Below are positions 11,128 to 24,044 of a stretch of 64,000 bases of DNA, in pieces. Made by a program: the position numbers and the translations under genes. The stretch is taken from positions 68,588,211-68,652,210 of the forward strand of contig NC_083604.1 of the NCBI RefSeq assembly GCF_029168945.1, in the 5' to 3' direction. The notes below the pieces were generated by a model, which saw nothing but the letters and a program-made list of their open reading frames with translations, did not search any database and had not been told where the DNA came from. Within the stretch, counting starts at the first letter, position 1, and every line of letters begins with the position of its first letter. The DNA is from Cannabis sativa. Taxonomy: Eukaryota; Streptophyta; Magnoliopsida; Rosales; Cannabaceae.

Positions 11128-12420
11128 TGGGGCTAAGATGCAAAATGGCTCTAAATCTAACAATTAAGTTAATAAATGTCTTTTTTTTAAAAAAAATTAA
11201 CAAAATGTCCTTTTAGTTAAAAATTTGATGATAAAATTACAATTATAACCTTGAATAATTAAGTGTTTGGTATAGTTATTTTGCACAATAATATATTGTT
11301 TTTATGTGCAATAATATATTAAAAAAAACTGAAAGGTAGTATATATATATATTTTGAAATAACTGAAAGGTAGTATATTTGTTTAAGATTGTAGTATATT
11401 ATTTTAATGTGCGTATATAATGAACGAAAGACGGAAATTAAAAAATATGGAATATTAGTTTAAGTTTGAGGTATAGTTATATTTCACTAGGAAATATTGT
11501 CTTTATGTTCATTAGTATATCATGAAAGAAAGAAAAAGAAAAAAAAAACATGTGGAATATTAAATTAAGTTTTTAGTATATATATATTTTCCACTATATT
11601 GGTGGTATATTAATTTTTCACTATAGTATTTCTGCTTATGATTGTAAAATATAGTTTCTATATGCTATTATATATCGTGGAAAAAAAATCATTTAATAGT
11701 ATATTAGTTTAAGTTTATGGTATATTTATATTGGTCTAAGATATATCGTTTGTATGTGATATGTATATCGTGAAGGATATAAAGAAAAAAAAAACTATTA
11801 AATATTAATTTAAGTATGAGGTATAGTTATATTTGACTGATGTATATTGATTTTATGTTCATTGGTATTTCATGAAGGAAAGAACAAGAAAAAAAAAACT
11901 TGTGGAATATTAAATAAAGTTTTTTGTATAATTTTTCTTTTCACTATGCTAGTGGTATATTAATTTTTTACTATGGTATATCTGCTTATGATTGTGATAT
12001 ATAATTTTTGTATGCTACTGTATATTGTGGAAAACAATTCATTTCATAGTATATTAGTTTAAGTTTGTGATATATGTATATTAGTTTAAGGTATATTATT
12101 TATATATCATACAATATATTAATAAAAAATTAATTATATAGTTAAATAACATATTAGACAACAATAACAGCATCAAAATGTAAAAGAATAAAATATATAA
12201 TACCTTTTATATAATGAAAAAATAGTTGACAAAAATTCAGTAGAGAGATTTTGATTTATTGTTTTTCATAATTTCTATAAAGGAATAAAACATATAATAC
12301 CTTTTATATAATGAAGGGTATTTTAGGTATTAAAAAGTAAAAAAAAAAGACATTTGCTTTATTATTTTAAAAAATAGACATTAACTATCTATAGAGTTAA
12401 AAATAGAGTCATTTACTTGC
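11128..12420. mobile_element. AT-rich terminal-inverted-repeat element, about 1.3 kb
   Basis: The left end (GGGGCTAAGATGCAAAATGG then CTCTAAATCTAACAATTAAG) is matched in inverted orientation near 12355-12415 (AAAGACATTTGCTTT, then AGAGTTAAAAATAGAGTCAT). The interior repeats motifs such as GTATATTAGTTTAAGTTT several times (near 11455, 11700, 12050). The ends resemble those of the element at 16285-18015, so both probably belong to one non-autonomous family. Confidence 0.55.
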
Positions 12421-12752
12421 ATTAATTAATCATAAATACCAAGTCTTACTCTCTCTTTCCTCTTTCGGCCTCTCTTTGGCCAACAATTCTCTCATTCAAT
12501 TTTTTTTTTTTATAAACCTCATTCAATTTTAAGAGTAATAAAAATCTAATCTGTTACCTGTATATATAAGCAATCTTTTTTTAAAAAAAAAAAAAATTGT
12601 TATTTTAGTAGATGACAATAAAAAATAACAGTCCTTCACAACCATATAAATAAAATAATAATTGAAAAATCTTCACAAATTTTAAGCAATTCTCTCCCTC
12701 ATTCTAGTTTTATGTTTGTAGAAAGAAAACACGCTATATTTTCAATCTAAAA

Positions 12753-13064
12753 TTAATTGATTAAGGCCTGCTCAAATGCCCTACAAGATAACGAATCAAG
12801 ACCACGCGGAGAGATGAGCCTCAAAACCATCTCTGATATAGGATATCTATGCTCGAAATTGAATGTCTCCGGATCCAAAAGGGCACCTTGCCCAAATATA
12901 GAAGAAGCCATAGCGATTTTTCGGATGAGCATTTGGGATACATCCGGAAGGACTTTCAAAGAGACACCCCGAAAGCCAAATTGAAACTGACGTATCGATC
13001 CTTTGACATTGAATCCCAACGTATCAGGGGGTACTTGTCCCTTGTCAAGTGCGCATACCACCAA
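12753..13064 (-). other. Unrecognised open frame, possible gene or element fragment
   Basis: This is a 103-codon frame of unusually complex, non-repetitive sequence in AT-rich surroundings (FNVKGSIRQFQFGFRGVSLK, then LDPETFNFEHRYPISEMV). It does not begin with ATG (the first codon is TTG) and ends TAA at 12753. No domain recognised. It could be the tail of a captured or decayed gene. Confidence 0.3.
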
Positions 13065-14464
13065 AAAAAAACATCCTTTTGTCCTACGACCACTATTCTG
13101 ACACTACAGTATGCAATGACTCAAAAATTCAATTGGATCTGATCGGATGGTGGACGAGGTGTCCAAAAATCCATTGATTGTTGATCTCTTTTAAGAGTTA
13201 TCTTTATGGTTTGTCATCATTCCTGAAATAATTTTCACTATTCTATGATGACAAAACTCTAATCTTAGAGATCAAACAATTTCCTTAAGGTTTACCATTA
13301 AAACTCTTTTAGCATTTTACACAGTAATATGCATATGGAAAGGATGTTTTGATCTCTTCTCTTTTCTGATGATTCTAATTTAATATTGCATCAAAGTTTT
13401 AAATATCATTTATGAAAAATATCAAACATATTGTATAGTCTTTTATGTTAAAATAATTTTCTCAAGTCATTTGACTTATCTTGGAAAAATATGTTTTATC
13501 TTGTAATCTTTAAGCCTTAAGGTCTAATCATGTAAATGTTTAGACCATAGTCCTTTAGACTATAGTTTGTCATTGCTAGTATTTTTTAAGTAGCAGTGAA
13601 CCAGGTATTATGCAAATCCTCCCACTACTTCAAAATACTATGACCTTGAAGGAGATCTCTTAGCTCTTTTCAATAAATATGAGATAACTTAAACATCTTA
13701 TTCGATTGTAAATAATGACTGAGAATTCATGGAAGAATTCTAATGGTTAATGAAAGTTGATAATATCCTCCAACCCTTATCACTTTAGAATTACTAGAGA
13801 AATGATATCTTTAGTTTTTCTAAGGATATTGGTGAGGAATATACTTTAAATTTCAAAATTTTATTTATCTTGCTTATTATAATTTTGTATTGATATGTCT
13901 GAGGTGATACATTTGTAATGTGTAGTATTAAATTGATTTTGTTGAAAAATTCATTTAATAACACTGCTAAAAAATGAAATTTCAAAAGCAAATAGAAGTT
14001 GGCATTATTGCAATTCCAAAGACCTAAAAGCATCAGCTGCCATCATGTGATGAAACATGAGACATATGCAGGTTGTATTGGAATAAGTTGATGAATATCT
14101 CTTTCTGTATCTATTAATTAAAAATACATTCATATTATATTTAATTAACATGTACTTACTTTTGTGAGTGGATTATCTAATATGTCCTTATCTTATATTT
14201 AAGTCTAGCACATGATTTACAATAACCTAAGTGGTATAATAAGGACATATGAAAATAACAGTAAATATTGAAACAAGTAAAGTGGGTATACAATGTAATT
14301 TTTTCAGTTATATTCCTCTCCAGACTTCGACCCACACTCAGTTGAACGACACCATCACACTTGGGCTTTGTGTGATATTTATGGTCATTGTTGGACTAAC
14401 TTCCCACTCCCTCTTCTCATGAAATATTCGGCTACTATTATATGAATACAACACAATATAATAT
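13065..14464. other. AT-rich intergenic stretch, nothing recognised
   Basis: Only short, low-complexity frames are present. I see no repeat ends or RNA gene here. Confidence 0.6.
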
Positions 14465-14714
14465 GGGTTTGTTTAGTACGTTGTATTAGGTTGTATTGTA
14501 TTGTATTATATTATATTATATTGAATTAGATTATATATTATATTTTTATATAATACTATGTTAAACTTTAATTTATAATAAAATATTATATATTTGGGTG
14601 CTTATAAAAGTTATTATACTACATATAGTTTTGTATAAAAATATTGCATAAAGTACAATTCAATATCATATTATACAATACAATATAGTGTAATGCGGTA
14701 TACCAAATAAACCC
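14465..14714. mobile_element. MITE, 250 bp, with TAT duplication
   Basis: The left terminus GGGTTTGTTTAGTACGTTGT is matched inverted by the right terminus (GGTATACCAAATAAACCC). The inverted similarity continues through TATTGTATTGTATTATA against TATAATACAATACAATATA. The flanks are TAT on both sides, a 3-bp duplication that fits PIF/Harbinger-type MITEs. Confidence 0.72.
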
Positions 14715-15019
14715 TATACGAACATTTTAACTCTTTTTACTTTTAATTGGTCCAAATAAGCTCTATATAGGATGAGGAAGAATGCACTCGCGCCCTACAT
14801 CAGAATTAAGTTATAAATATATTTATGTACAGTCCAACATCACTTTCTGAGGCTATGTTAATTTGTCATCCCACCTTTTCTTTTTTTTTTGTTTGGAAAA
14901 AGGTTACAATATAGCACGGTTTTTGTGTGTATATTACTCAAACTTGGTAATATATTTGCTAATAATCCAAACTTGGTAATTTGATATAATGAGTTTGGAG
15001 GAATTATCATATGCTGGAT

Positions 15020-15759
15020 GGGTTTAAAATAGTAAATGTTAGGGGTATATTGAGAAATACCTCTTTTATTTATCAATTAACTAAAACTACCTCTAATTTT
15101 ATATTTAATTGAAACATACCTCTTTTTATATGTATTGTACCCAAAATACCCTGATATAAGGGAGTCACATGGAGAGTATATTGATGTGACAGGGGTAAAA
15201 TCGGTAAAGTGTTTAGAAAAAGAGGTAAAAATGATAGGTTTTAAAAAAGAGGGTAAAAATGAAAGAGAACAATATAAAAATGGTATAGAGTCTAATTTTC
15301 TCTAAATGTTATGGGGAAATATACTTCATATTTATAATAGATTATTTCAAAAATACACAAAAATTAAAAAAAATTACAAAAATATTTATGTACGGAATTT
15401 TAAGTACTTTTACAATTTTTATAATTTTAGTTTTTTGATATATTTTTATGTTGTACTCTTGTTAATTTTGTTATTATTTGTATATATTTTTGTTGCTATT
15501 TGAATGCTCTTTTCCATTTTACTTTTACGTAAATTGTTTTTGTTATTTTTATGTTAATTTTATATAACACTGTAACAATATAAAAAAAATATTTAAACTT
15601 AAAAATATAAAATTTTACAAAAAAAATAGAGCTTTATATAATTATCCTAATAGAGCTTTATAAAATTTTTATGTTGTACTCTTGTATATTAACATGAATC
15701 ATAAATTTTTCTCTTTTCCTTTTTTGGTGAAAAAGCTGGAGAAAAATTGAAGAATACCT

Positions 15760-15798
<39 letters not shown>

Positions 15799-16085
15799 CT
15801 AAATTTACTTTCAAATATATCTCCTTTTATAAATATTGTACCCAAATTATCCTCACACTCACATAACTAAAATATAATTTTAAATATAATATATTTGTGT
15901 TCTTTGTAGATAATGTGTAGATTTGTGGAAAAGTTTGAGCAAAATTTTGATTAGAGAAGAATAAAAACTATTGTGAAGTAATAGGAGCGAAATTGGTTGA
16001 ATGATTGAAAAAAAAAAAAATAAACATAATAGATTTTGAAAAAGATGGTAAAAATAAAAAGTATCAAATTAAAAGAGATATATAA
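15020..16085. repeat. Two diverged copies of an AT-rich non-coding repeat
   Basis: Copy 1 (about 15050-15300) and copy 2 (about 15745-16090) share the order AATACCTCTTT, TATTGTACCCAAA, GATTTTGAAAAA-like and GGTAAAAATRAAA motifs. The second contains a long TA microsatellite at 15764-15794. Neither codes for protein. The stretch between them and 14715-15019 is AT-rich with nothing else recognised. Confidence 0.5.
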
Positions 16086-16284
16086 TGTAATTTCCTTTTG
16101 CAAATTTCTAGTGACCCAAAGTGACCTGATGGACTAAGACTTTGGGCCCAAACATATTATGCTTGAAAGAGAACTATACCTCGGCCTTTCATGTCAGTAT
16201 CACGAGTTAGATAGTTCAGCCCAGTGGCAGTAGTAGTTTCGTTCTCTATTCGACGACCTTAGCCCACGCTTAAAAGTAAGCCAA

Positions 16285-18015
16285 CTAAAAAATGTTAGGG
16301 TTGAAATGCAAAATGACCCTAAATTTGGTAACTAAGTTAGTAAATATACACTTTTTAAAAAAATTAAGAAAATGGTCAAATCTAATAAATTAGCTAATAA
16401 AAATTATAAAAATAGATTTATCACATATTTTTTAAAATATATATATATATAATAATAAAATTAAGTTACATAATTTTTTTAGTATTGCATATTATTATAA
16501 CTAAAAAATGTTAGGGTTGAGATGCAAAATGACCCTAAATTTGGTAACCAAGTTAGTAAATATACACTTTTTAAAAAAATTAAAAAAATGGTCAAATCTA
16601 ATAAATTAGCTAATAAAAATTATAAAAATAGATTTATCACATATTTTTTAAAAAATATATATATAATAATAAAATTAAGTTACATAATTTTTTTAGTATT
16701 GCATATTATTATATTGTAACAAAAATAAATAAATATATTAGATCATTTAAATATATACAGCAGTATTAGATATATCGTAGTACAGAAAATTAATATACCG
16801 TAATAATAAAATTATATACCACAAAGAAATTATAACAATACTAAATTAATACTCAAAAAATATATATATCATGCTAACAAAATTATATATATCACCATTA
16901 AAATATGAATACATACCAAAAAATTTATATACAATAAAATAGAAACTAAATATCATATTAAATAAATAATATATTATAGACAACAAAAATCATATACCAT
17001 ACAATAAAACGTATATACCTACAATAAAAAATAAAACAAAATAATATAATATTATTAAAAAAAAATTATATATATCATATTAACAAAATTCTATATCACC
17101 TTTATGTATACTAAAATAAAAACTAAACATGCATTATCTAAAATAAAATGATATACTATACAATAAAACTTATATACCATATAACATAAAATATATATCT
17201 TACAATAAAAATATATATAATAATAACAACAAATAAAAATAAAAATATATAGGATGCTAATAAAATTATATATTATGTCAACAAAAGTGCAATAGAAAAT
17301 AAAACTTAAATATTATTTAAAAAAAATTATATACCGTATAACAAAAAATACATATACCATACACCAAAACATATATACAAAAAATAATAATAATAATAAA
17401 AATATAGATTACTAATACATATATATATATGTATGTATACTATACTAATCAAATTATATACCACAATTAAAATATATATACCATGACCATTATATATAAT
17501 AAAATAAAAACTAATTAAATATTATTTAAAATAAATAATCATCAAATCAAAAAATATAAAAATAATAATTAAATATATGTAGCATGGCAATAAAATTATA
17601 TACATACATTAAAATATTTTTATTATGCTAATAAAATTATATACTACTATTATATATATCATAATAAAAAATAAATATCATCTAAGAATAATAATATACC
17701 ATACAACAAAATAGAAATATACCGGACAACAAAATTTATATACCAACAACCCAAAACAACTCATAAAAAATTAAAAAAATTGACATAACTTTAAAATAAA
17801 AAAGATTTTAACAAAACTAATATAGATATACCATAATGTTTAAATAATTTGCTTCTAATTCTAAAAAAGAATAAAAAAAAAAAAAAAAAAAAAAATTGAA
17901 ATAAGGACATTTACTAACATAGTCTTATGATTTAGGGTCATTTGCTATATTTTTTTGAAATGAGGACATAAACTAACATACTCCTATAATTTGGGGTCAT
18001 TTACTATAATTTCCC
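16285..18015. mobile_element. AT-rich terminal-inverted-repeat element, about 1.7 kb, with duplicated ends
   Basis: The left end ATGCAAAATGACCCTAAATT followed by TAACTAAGTTAGTAAATAT occurs twice, about 215 bases apart (16297 and 16521), as a direct tandem duplication. The right end holds two inverted counterparts (TTAGGGTCATTTGC near 17932 and TTGGGGTCATTTAC near 17993). The interior is full of ATATACCAT-like motifs and codes for nothing. It resembles 11128-12420. Confidence 0.6.
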
Positions 18016-18789
18016 AAAAAGTTATTTAATTGAGGATTTGTTTTGGGCTTTTTACAAAAATATTAAATCTTGGTCAAAAGTTTATAATTTTACTGTTATA
18101 TAGAATTTTTTTTAAAAAAAAAATACTATCTTTTTATTAAATAACCATAAAACAACAAAATAAAACAATTAAAATAATATTAGATTAATTAAAAAATAAC
18201 CGTAGAACAACTGTGAAAACTTAACACAATATACAATATAAAACTTACATAGTATTTTTGAAAAAAATTCTACCCCACAGTAAAAAAGTAAAAAAAATAA
18301 AAATTTCAGTATGTGGTGTAAAAACCCCATTTTATTATTTTTACTTCATTTCAATTTCTACCATATTCTATTTATATTAATTTTTAGTGATAGTTTACCT
18401 TCCTGTAAATACGACATAGCGTGTTTACTACCGTGATTGTAGTGTAATTAATTAGGCGATATCAACTTTTTTAATTGCTATAGTTATTTTACAAAAAAAA
18501 AAAAAAACTTTAATAGAAAAATACGTGTACAGAATACACCAGCCAGCCTCTATCTAAAATCTTTTTGCAAGATCTTAGAGGAATAGGAATAGTCGTTATT
18601 AATCTTTCAAAAAAATATTAATGTAATTAATTATTTTAAAAAAATGTTACATATTAAAGATGTCGATAAATATTGTAATAATAAGATGAGAATGAGATAC
18701 ATTTTCAATAACTTCTTTATTTTATCCTTTAAAATAACTCATTAAAATTTCACTTTTTTTATTTTACCTTACACTTTTTTTGAAAATAA
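18016..18789. other. AT-rich intergenic stretch
   Basis: No gene or repeat end recognised. A short poly(T) at about 18774 may be the tail of the LINE to its right. Confidence 0.5.
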
Positions 18790-19318
18790 AACGTTTCATA
18801 GATAAAGAAAATTAGACCTCGCGGTCATTATAAAGGATAGAAACAGGTATAAAGGATTACTCCATAACACCTGTAAAATTTTGGGTGAAAGTCCACCTAG
18901 CCACATTATGAGCAGCAAAATTACAAACACGGGACATAAAAGAAAAGTTACAAGAAAGAAAATAATTAGAGAGTTGATTACATAGAGATACATAATTATC
19001 AATATTCCAAAAATAGTGCATTCCCTTCAGTGCTTTGATAACCACTTCTGAATCACTCTCCACTAAGATGTAGTCATGCTTCCTGAGCCTCGCCGTGTGC
19101 AACGCAAGATGACACGTCGACGCCTCACCAATCAGAGGGTGATTGAAGTTAAGACAGGACGTAGCATCCCACACAACCGCACCATTGTGATCCCTGGCCA
19201 GGGCCGCAATGCACATGGTTTCTCCACCAACTTTAACATCACAGTTGATTTTGATCTAGTCCTCCGGCGGAGGCGTCCAACTAGGCGTAACCACAGGAAG
19301 CACCGGCAGGAAAATGAT

Positions 19319-20506
19319 TGTTGCTATATTTTTAAACACTACGCAAGTATACGCAATCAAGTAGTAAATCTCACACAGGTGAGGTCGATCCCACAGGGAA
19401 TTGGATTAAGTACTACTAAATTATACTTATGATTCTATTCGGTAATTCAAAAGCAATTATGATTTAAAAACAGTAAAATATGAAAGAAATTCAGAAAACT
19501 TAATAACACAGTTTAAAGTTGAGCAAGATGAGACAATAGGGAGGAGAATCCTATTGTTGTTTACCCAAATCGTTAATGATTAATTACTATCCTATTCTTG
19601 GAGTGAATGACAGATTATGAAATAACCTAGCTCCTTTCAGATCTTCTAGATTCTAAATCACATGTTATCTAATTAATTCCTTAATTAAACTAACATGAAA
19701 TCAGCATTAAGCAATAATCTACTCGTCACATAAGTCATGTAAATACTTGCGTTTCACATAGAACATCGATTATCTTAATTTTAGCATTCTCAATTCTCAC
19801 TTTTCAGATTTTGAATTGAGATCATAGAGCATGCACAAGGTGATCAATCTTAAACATGAAATTAAACACAAATTAAGATAATTTCACACACAAGAATTGA
19901 GGAATGGTAATTAAACATTAACTAGGCAAAACATTAAACAACAATCATCATCCTCCCTAAATGGGAAATTTAGTTCAGAAACAAATCCATAACCATTCCT
20001 ATAGCAATATTCAACATAAATAAATTAAAGAGGAATAAAGAAAAGAACTGTTTGAGGATGAATTCTGGATCTTCACTTGAATCTCTATGCTCTTCCTGCC
20101 GCTCTCAGCTGTGTTTTAGGGTTCCAAATCGCTCTCCTGACTTCCAATCGCAGTTTTCTATTTATACTTGAAATTTAGGGTTCGATGGACGAAAATACCC
20201 CCGGTCCGTACGGGATCTCGCCGCGGCCATGCTTCCTCTCGCCGCGGCGAGAATGTGCCAAATTTAGGCACTTTCTGTAAGTTGAATCTCGCCGCGGCGA
20301 GCCTCTTCATCGCCGCGGCCAGATATGCAAAAACTCAAAATTTAAGTTTTTCTTCGGCTCAGCACGTCTTTTAATGAATTTCTGCACCCGAGACCTCTTT
20401 TACTCCAAAGAACCTGAAAACATAGAAAACAAGCGTAATTCCGTCCCAACACAGCTAAAAATGCACATAAATTGGATCCAAAACATAGGCTAAAAATAGC
20501 CTAACA
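19319..20506 (-). mobile_element. Solo-LTR-like element, 1,188 bp, nested in LINE copy B
   Basis: The ends are TGTTGCTATATTTTTAAACA on the left and AAAAATAGCCTAACA on the right (TGTT...AACA). ATGAT flanks it immediately on both sides (19314-19318 and 20507-20511), a perfect 5-bp duplication as made by LTR retrotransposons. The LINE reading frame resumes on the other side. No gag or pol is present. The interior carries GC-rich palindromes at 20214-20324. Orientation is not certain. Confidence 0.8.
20214..20324. repeat. CTCGCCGCGGCGAG palindromes inside the solo LTR
   Basis: The 14-base perfect palindrome CTCGCCGCGGCGAG occurs twice (near 20237 and 20288), with two half-matching relatives (CTCGCCGCGGCC near 20217, ATCGCCGCGGCC near 20309). 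They stand out in AT-rich sequence and hold many CpG sites. Confidence 0.85.
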
Positions 20507-21565
20507 ATGATGAAGGCATAATCTGTATAACAATGGGAGATAGAGTTAATAACATTCAAAATATTATCCTGGGTCGAGTTATGTATCTTATCATTGCGGG
20601 TTTTCCAAATCATGTCCACGGCGATTGAAGCATACAGAAAAAGCTTTTCCGCATCATCCCCAATTAACTTTAAGTTCCAATGGAATTTGACCCAATCCCA
20701 GACCCTACCACCAGATTCGTAAACCGGGTATACCCCCAAGGGGAGGACCTCCAGATGTGGTAGGCAAAATTGCAATAGAGGAGAAGGTGGTCAATGGACT
20801 CCATCTCCTCCCCACACATCGAGCAGGTCTCGTCATCAATATGGATTCTCCTAGCTAGGGTACGTCTGACCGGCAGAGTATTGGAGAGGATACTCCACCA
20901 AAGGATTTTGTGTCTCTCCAGAACTTTAGAATTCTAAAGTTTGTTCCATAAGGCCGGAGCAACCACACAGGCAGGGGCTCTATCATACGCCTGTATCAGA
21001 TAAGCAGACTTGGTAGTGAATTTACCACAACCCTCTTTAGTCCAAATCCACTTATCTCGCCCCTGGCCGCTAGGTCTACCCCCTTTCAGGATGTTCGTAA
21101 TCGTGGCAGAGTCGAACATAAACCTTAACAAGGAGATGTCCCGGTCTCCATTACTCAATAACAACTCAAAAACCTTCTCTACTCTCCTAGGATAGGAGGA
21201 GATGGGTTTCTGGTAGAAATCCGTCCCATGAACCACCTAGGGATCCGACCAAACGTTCGTGTTTTCCCCATTCGACATGAGTTTGCAAGTGCCTTTTCTG
21301 AGTATAGCTTTAGTCTTGACCACATTTTTCCAAAACCAAGAATCATCATTATTATAGGTAGCATCCAAAAAAGGTTTACTTTTCAGGTATTTGGCTCTCA
21401 ACACCCTGCAGCAAAGTGACTGATCCCCGGTAAGAAGTGCCCAACCCCATTTTGCCAAGAAAGCCTGATTAAATTCTGCAGTCTTTCAGAATCCAAGGCC
21501 ACCTCTCGCTTTAGGGAGGCACAGGTGGTCCCACGACTTCATGTAAAGGCCACGGTTACCTCCAA

Positions 21566-22286
21566 TAGGGCTACACATTTGGACCCGCACACCCGAAAAA
21601 GCCGAACACCCGCCCCGACCCGCTGCCAAAAAAAAACTGAAAAATCGAAAAACTCGTATAGTCGGGTCGGGTTGAACTCAAAAAAGCCTAAAACGGGTTT
21701 TGGGTTCGGGTGTGGTAAGTAGTTTTTTTTTGGTCGGGTTGTAACCCGTAACCCGAAACTTTTATTTTTTTAAAAAAAAAAATAATATTAATAATACTTA
21801 ATTATTTATTAATCATTCAGTAATGACATTCAGAAAAAAAAAAAAAAAAAAGACTATTCATTACTAAGTCTAAAAACTATTGGTCAGCTTAAGTATTCAA
21901 TAATTAAGTTGTATTGTATTTCGTGTGGTGACTCACACGACTTTTTCATTCATTTTTTTAATCAGATTCAAAAAAAAGACTCTTCAATACTATTGTATTG
22001 TATTTCGTGTGACTCACACGACTTCTCAGCCCATAAACTAATGTTAAAAATAAAAAAAAAATAGTATTTTAAAAATTAAACTTTATTTCAGCCCATAAAT
22101 TAAACATTCGAGCTTAGCCCAATAGGACCCGAACCCGACCACACCCAACCCAAAAAACCTGACCCGAAACCCGGCGCACCCGTACACCCAAAAATCGGGT
22201 TCGGTTGTGCATTTCCAAGACCCGAAGCCCGAAAACCCGAACCTGAAACCCTAAAAACTCGAAAACCCGACCCGTGTGCACCCCTA
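21566..22286. mobile_element. hAT-like MITE at the junction of two LINE copies
   Basis: The left end TAGGGCTACACATTTGGACC and the right end GACCCGTGTGCACCCCTA are inverted and diverged, matching the plant hAT-type MITE pattern TAGGGGTG...CACCCCTA. The interior is rich in CCCGAACCCGAC-like runs near both ends and AT-rich in the middle. The 8-base flanks (ACCTCCAA and GCTTCCAG) do not match. Confidence 0.72.
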
Positions 22287-23500
22287 GCTTCCAGAACCTT
22301 ACAATAGAAGGATTGGTTTCCAGGCAAAAGATTTCAGCCCCATTTAGTGAGAAAGGCTAGATTCATTTCTTTAGTTTTACGAAACCCAAGACCCCCACGG
22401 GATTTAGGGAGACACAACTTATCTCAAGACTGAAGATAAACCCCTTTGTTGCCCCTTCTTAAAGCCCCACCAGAAGTCTCGCACCATGCCATCTATACTA
22501 GATACCATCTTGTTAGACAGCTTCATAGATTGCATGGAGTACACTGACATAGATAATATAACACATTTGATTAAGGTGGCACACCCAGCTTTAGAGAGAG
22601 TTTTAACTTTCCATCCTTAAAGTTTAGAAGTGAGATTATCCAAGATGAAAAATCAGCATCATTTTGTCTAGATTTGAACATGGGGAGCCTTAAGTAGTTG
22701 ATTTTTTTCTCTGACTCGTTGACTCCCAACAAGTCCCTAATCCATCTTTTCATACCATTACTTGTGTTCTTACTTAAAAAAATTGCTATTTTGAGTTTAT
22801 TAATATGTTGTCCTGACCAAGAGCAAAACTTTTCCAGGCAGTTCCAGTAACCGCTTCATCAATTGTGGCTCTTTCAACCATAATCAGATCATCCGCAAAG
22901 AAGATATGGGATAGGCGAGTCCCTCGTTGACTAAGCTTAATCCCTTTAACCCCCCCCCCCCTTTCCATTAAGAGCTTCTGCCAAAATTCTTGACAACATT
23001 TCTATAGTCCAGATAAACAGATATGGGAAAAGAGGGTCACCTTGCCAGATACCGCACGAAGGGACAATTTTTCTAACCTGGCCTCCATTAAGGCAAACAT
23101 TGAGAGAAGTAGTGGAGATGCATTGATTAACCTAGTTACGGAACCTCATCAGGCCATCAAAGCTGGCCAGCACATGATCAATGAATTGCCAACACAACTT
23201 ATCATAAGCTTTGACCAAGTCTATTTTAATAGCGAAAAAATCTTCTTTTCCTTTCTTAGCTTTGAATGAATGGATGATTTCTTGGACAATCACATTGTTA
23301 TCCTAGATGTTTCTTCATGGGACAAATGCCGCTTGAGTAGGGCATATGATTCTCGGTAAGATTAGCTTGATTTTTTTTTTTTGCAAGTATCTTGGATATG
23401 ACTTTATACGTGACATTGCAAAGAGAAATAGGCCTAAATTGAGTCACCCTTTTTGAATTCGAAACTTTTGGGATTAGCGCCACAATTTTTAATAGTTTCA
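22287..23500 (-). pseudogene. LINE copy A, reverse transcriptase domain
   Basis: Right to left: ALIPKVSNSKRVTQFRPISL (RT start, 23475-23400), QVRKIVPSCGIWQGDPLFPY (about 23070-23010), the catalytic FADD box in [12 protein letters not shown] (22900), NYLRLPMFKSRQNDADFS (22700), then SWDKLCLPK-like and NLLPGNQSFYCKVLEA ending at the MITE. Frameshifts and stops are frequent. It overlaps copy B by roughly 60 residues across the MITE. Confidence 0.85.
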
Positions 23501-23629
23501 TTAAATATAATTTGTATATTATATTATAGATAATTTTATTAGTTATTATAAAGCATAGGTTGAGGATGTTATCTTGAATTAAAATAAAGGTGAAAATGGG
23601 AGTGAGCTTATGCATTACCCACTTGAAGC

Positions 23630-24044
23630 TAGGGGTGTACATCGATCAATTTAGTCGCGTTATAGTATAGTTTTATCAATCCAATATAAATATCAGTTAT
23701 AAATATCTAACTGTAATTCCTCAAATAAAAGACTAAAAAAAAGTCTAATCCGCTTAATAATTTTATCGATTTGGTCGGGTTAATCCGTCCAAACTGATCT
23801 TTTTTTTAATTTTTTTTTTATTATTAATTTTTAGTATTCAAATAATTAATTTTAAAAAATAAATTTATATACATATTTCAAGATTAAAAAGATTATATTT
23901 CAAGATTAAAAAAATTATAGTTTAAATTTATGTTAAAAACTTGTACATAAGATAAATATAAATTAAATAAACATTAAAGTACTAAACAATATTATGCAGC
24001 AGAGACATAAAATTCAACATACCTATCAACTTCTTTTTTACAAT
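23630..24044. mobile_element. hAT-like MITE fragment
   Basis: It begins TAGGGGTGTACATCGATCAA, the typical terminus, followed by GATTTGGTCGGGTTAATCCG and AT-rich DNA. The other end is not visible before LINE copy C begins. It may continue to the right of the LINE insertions near 27240-27530, where related ATTTATTC/GATT motifs occur. Confidence 0.5.

Larger units (their letters stand above)
18790..21565 (-). pseudogene. LINE (non-LTR retrotransposon) copy B, C-terminal half of ORF2, split by a solo LTR
   Basis: Read right to left the parts are: LCLPKARGGLGF then AFLAKWGWALLTGDQSLCCR (21560-21390), the region before the zinc domain (WTKEGCGKFTTKSAYLIQAY, 21090-20950), a Cys-rich zinc-binding RT domain (CSMCGEE near 20820), and a linker (FLYASIAVDMIWKTRNDK, 20650-20580). 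Then comes the LTR-like insert, followed by the plant LINE RNase H-like domain (INCDVKVGG, HDYILVESDSEVVIKALKG, CNFAAHNVARW; 19245-18860). Stops (one near 19257 where a tryptophan is normal) and frameshifts inactivate it. Confidence 0.88.
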
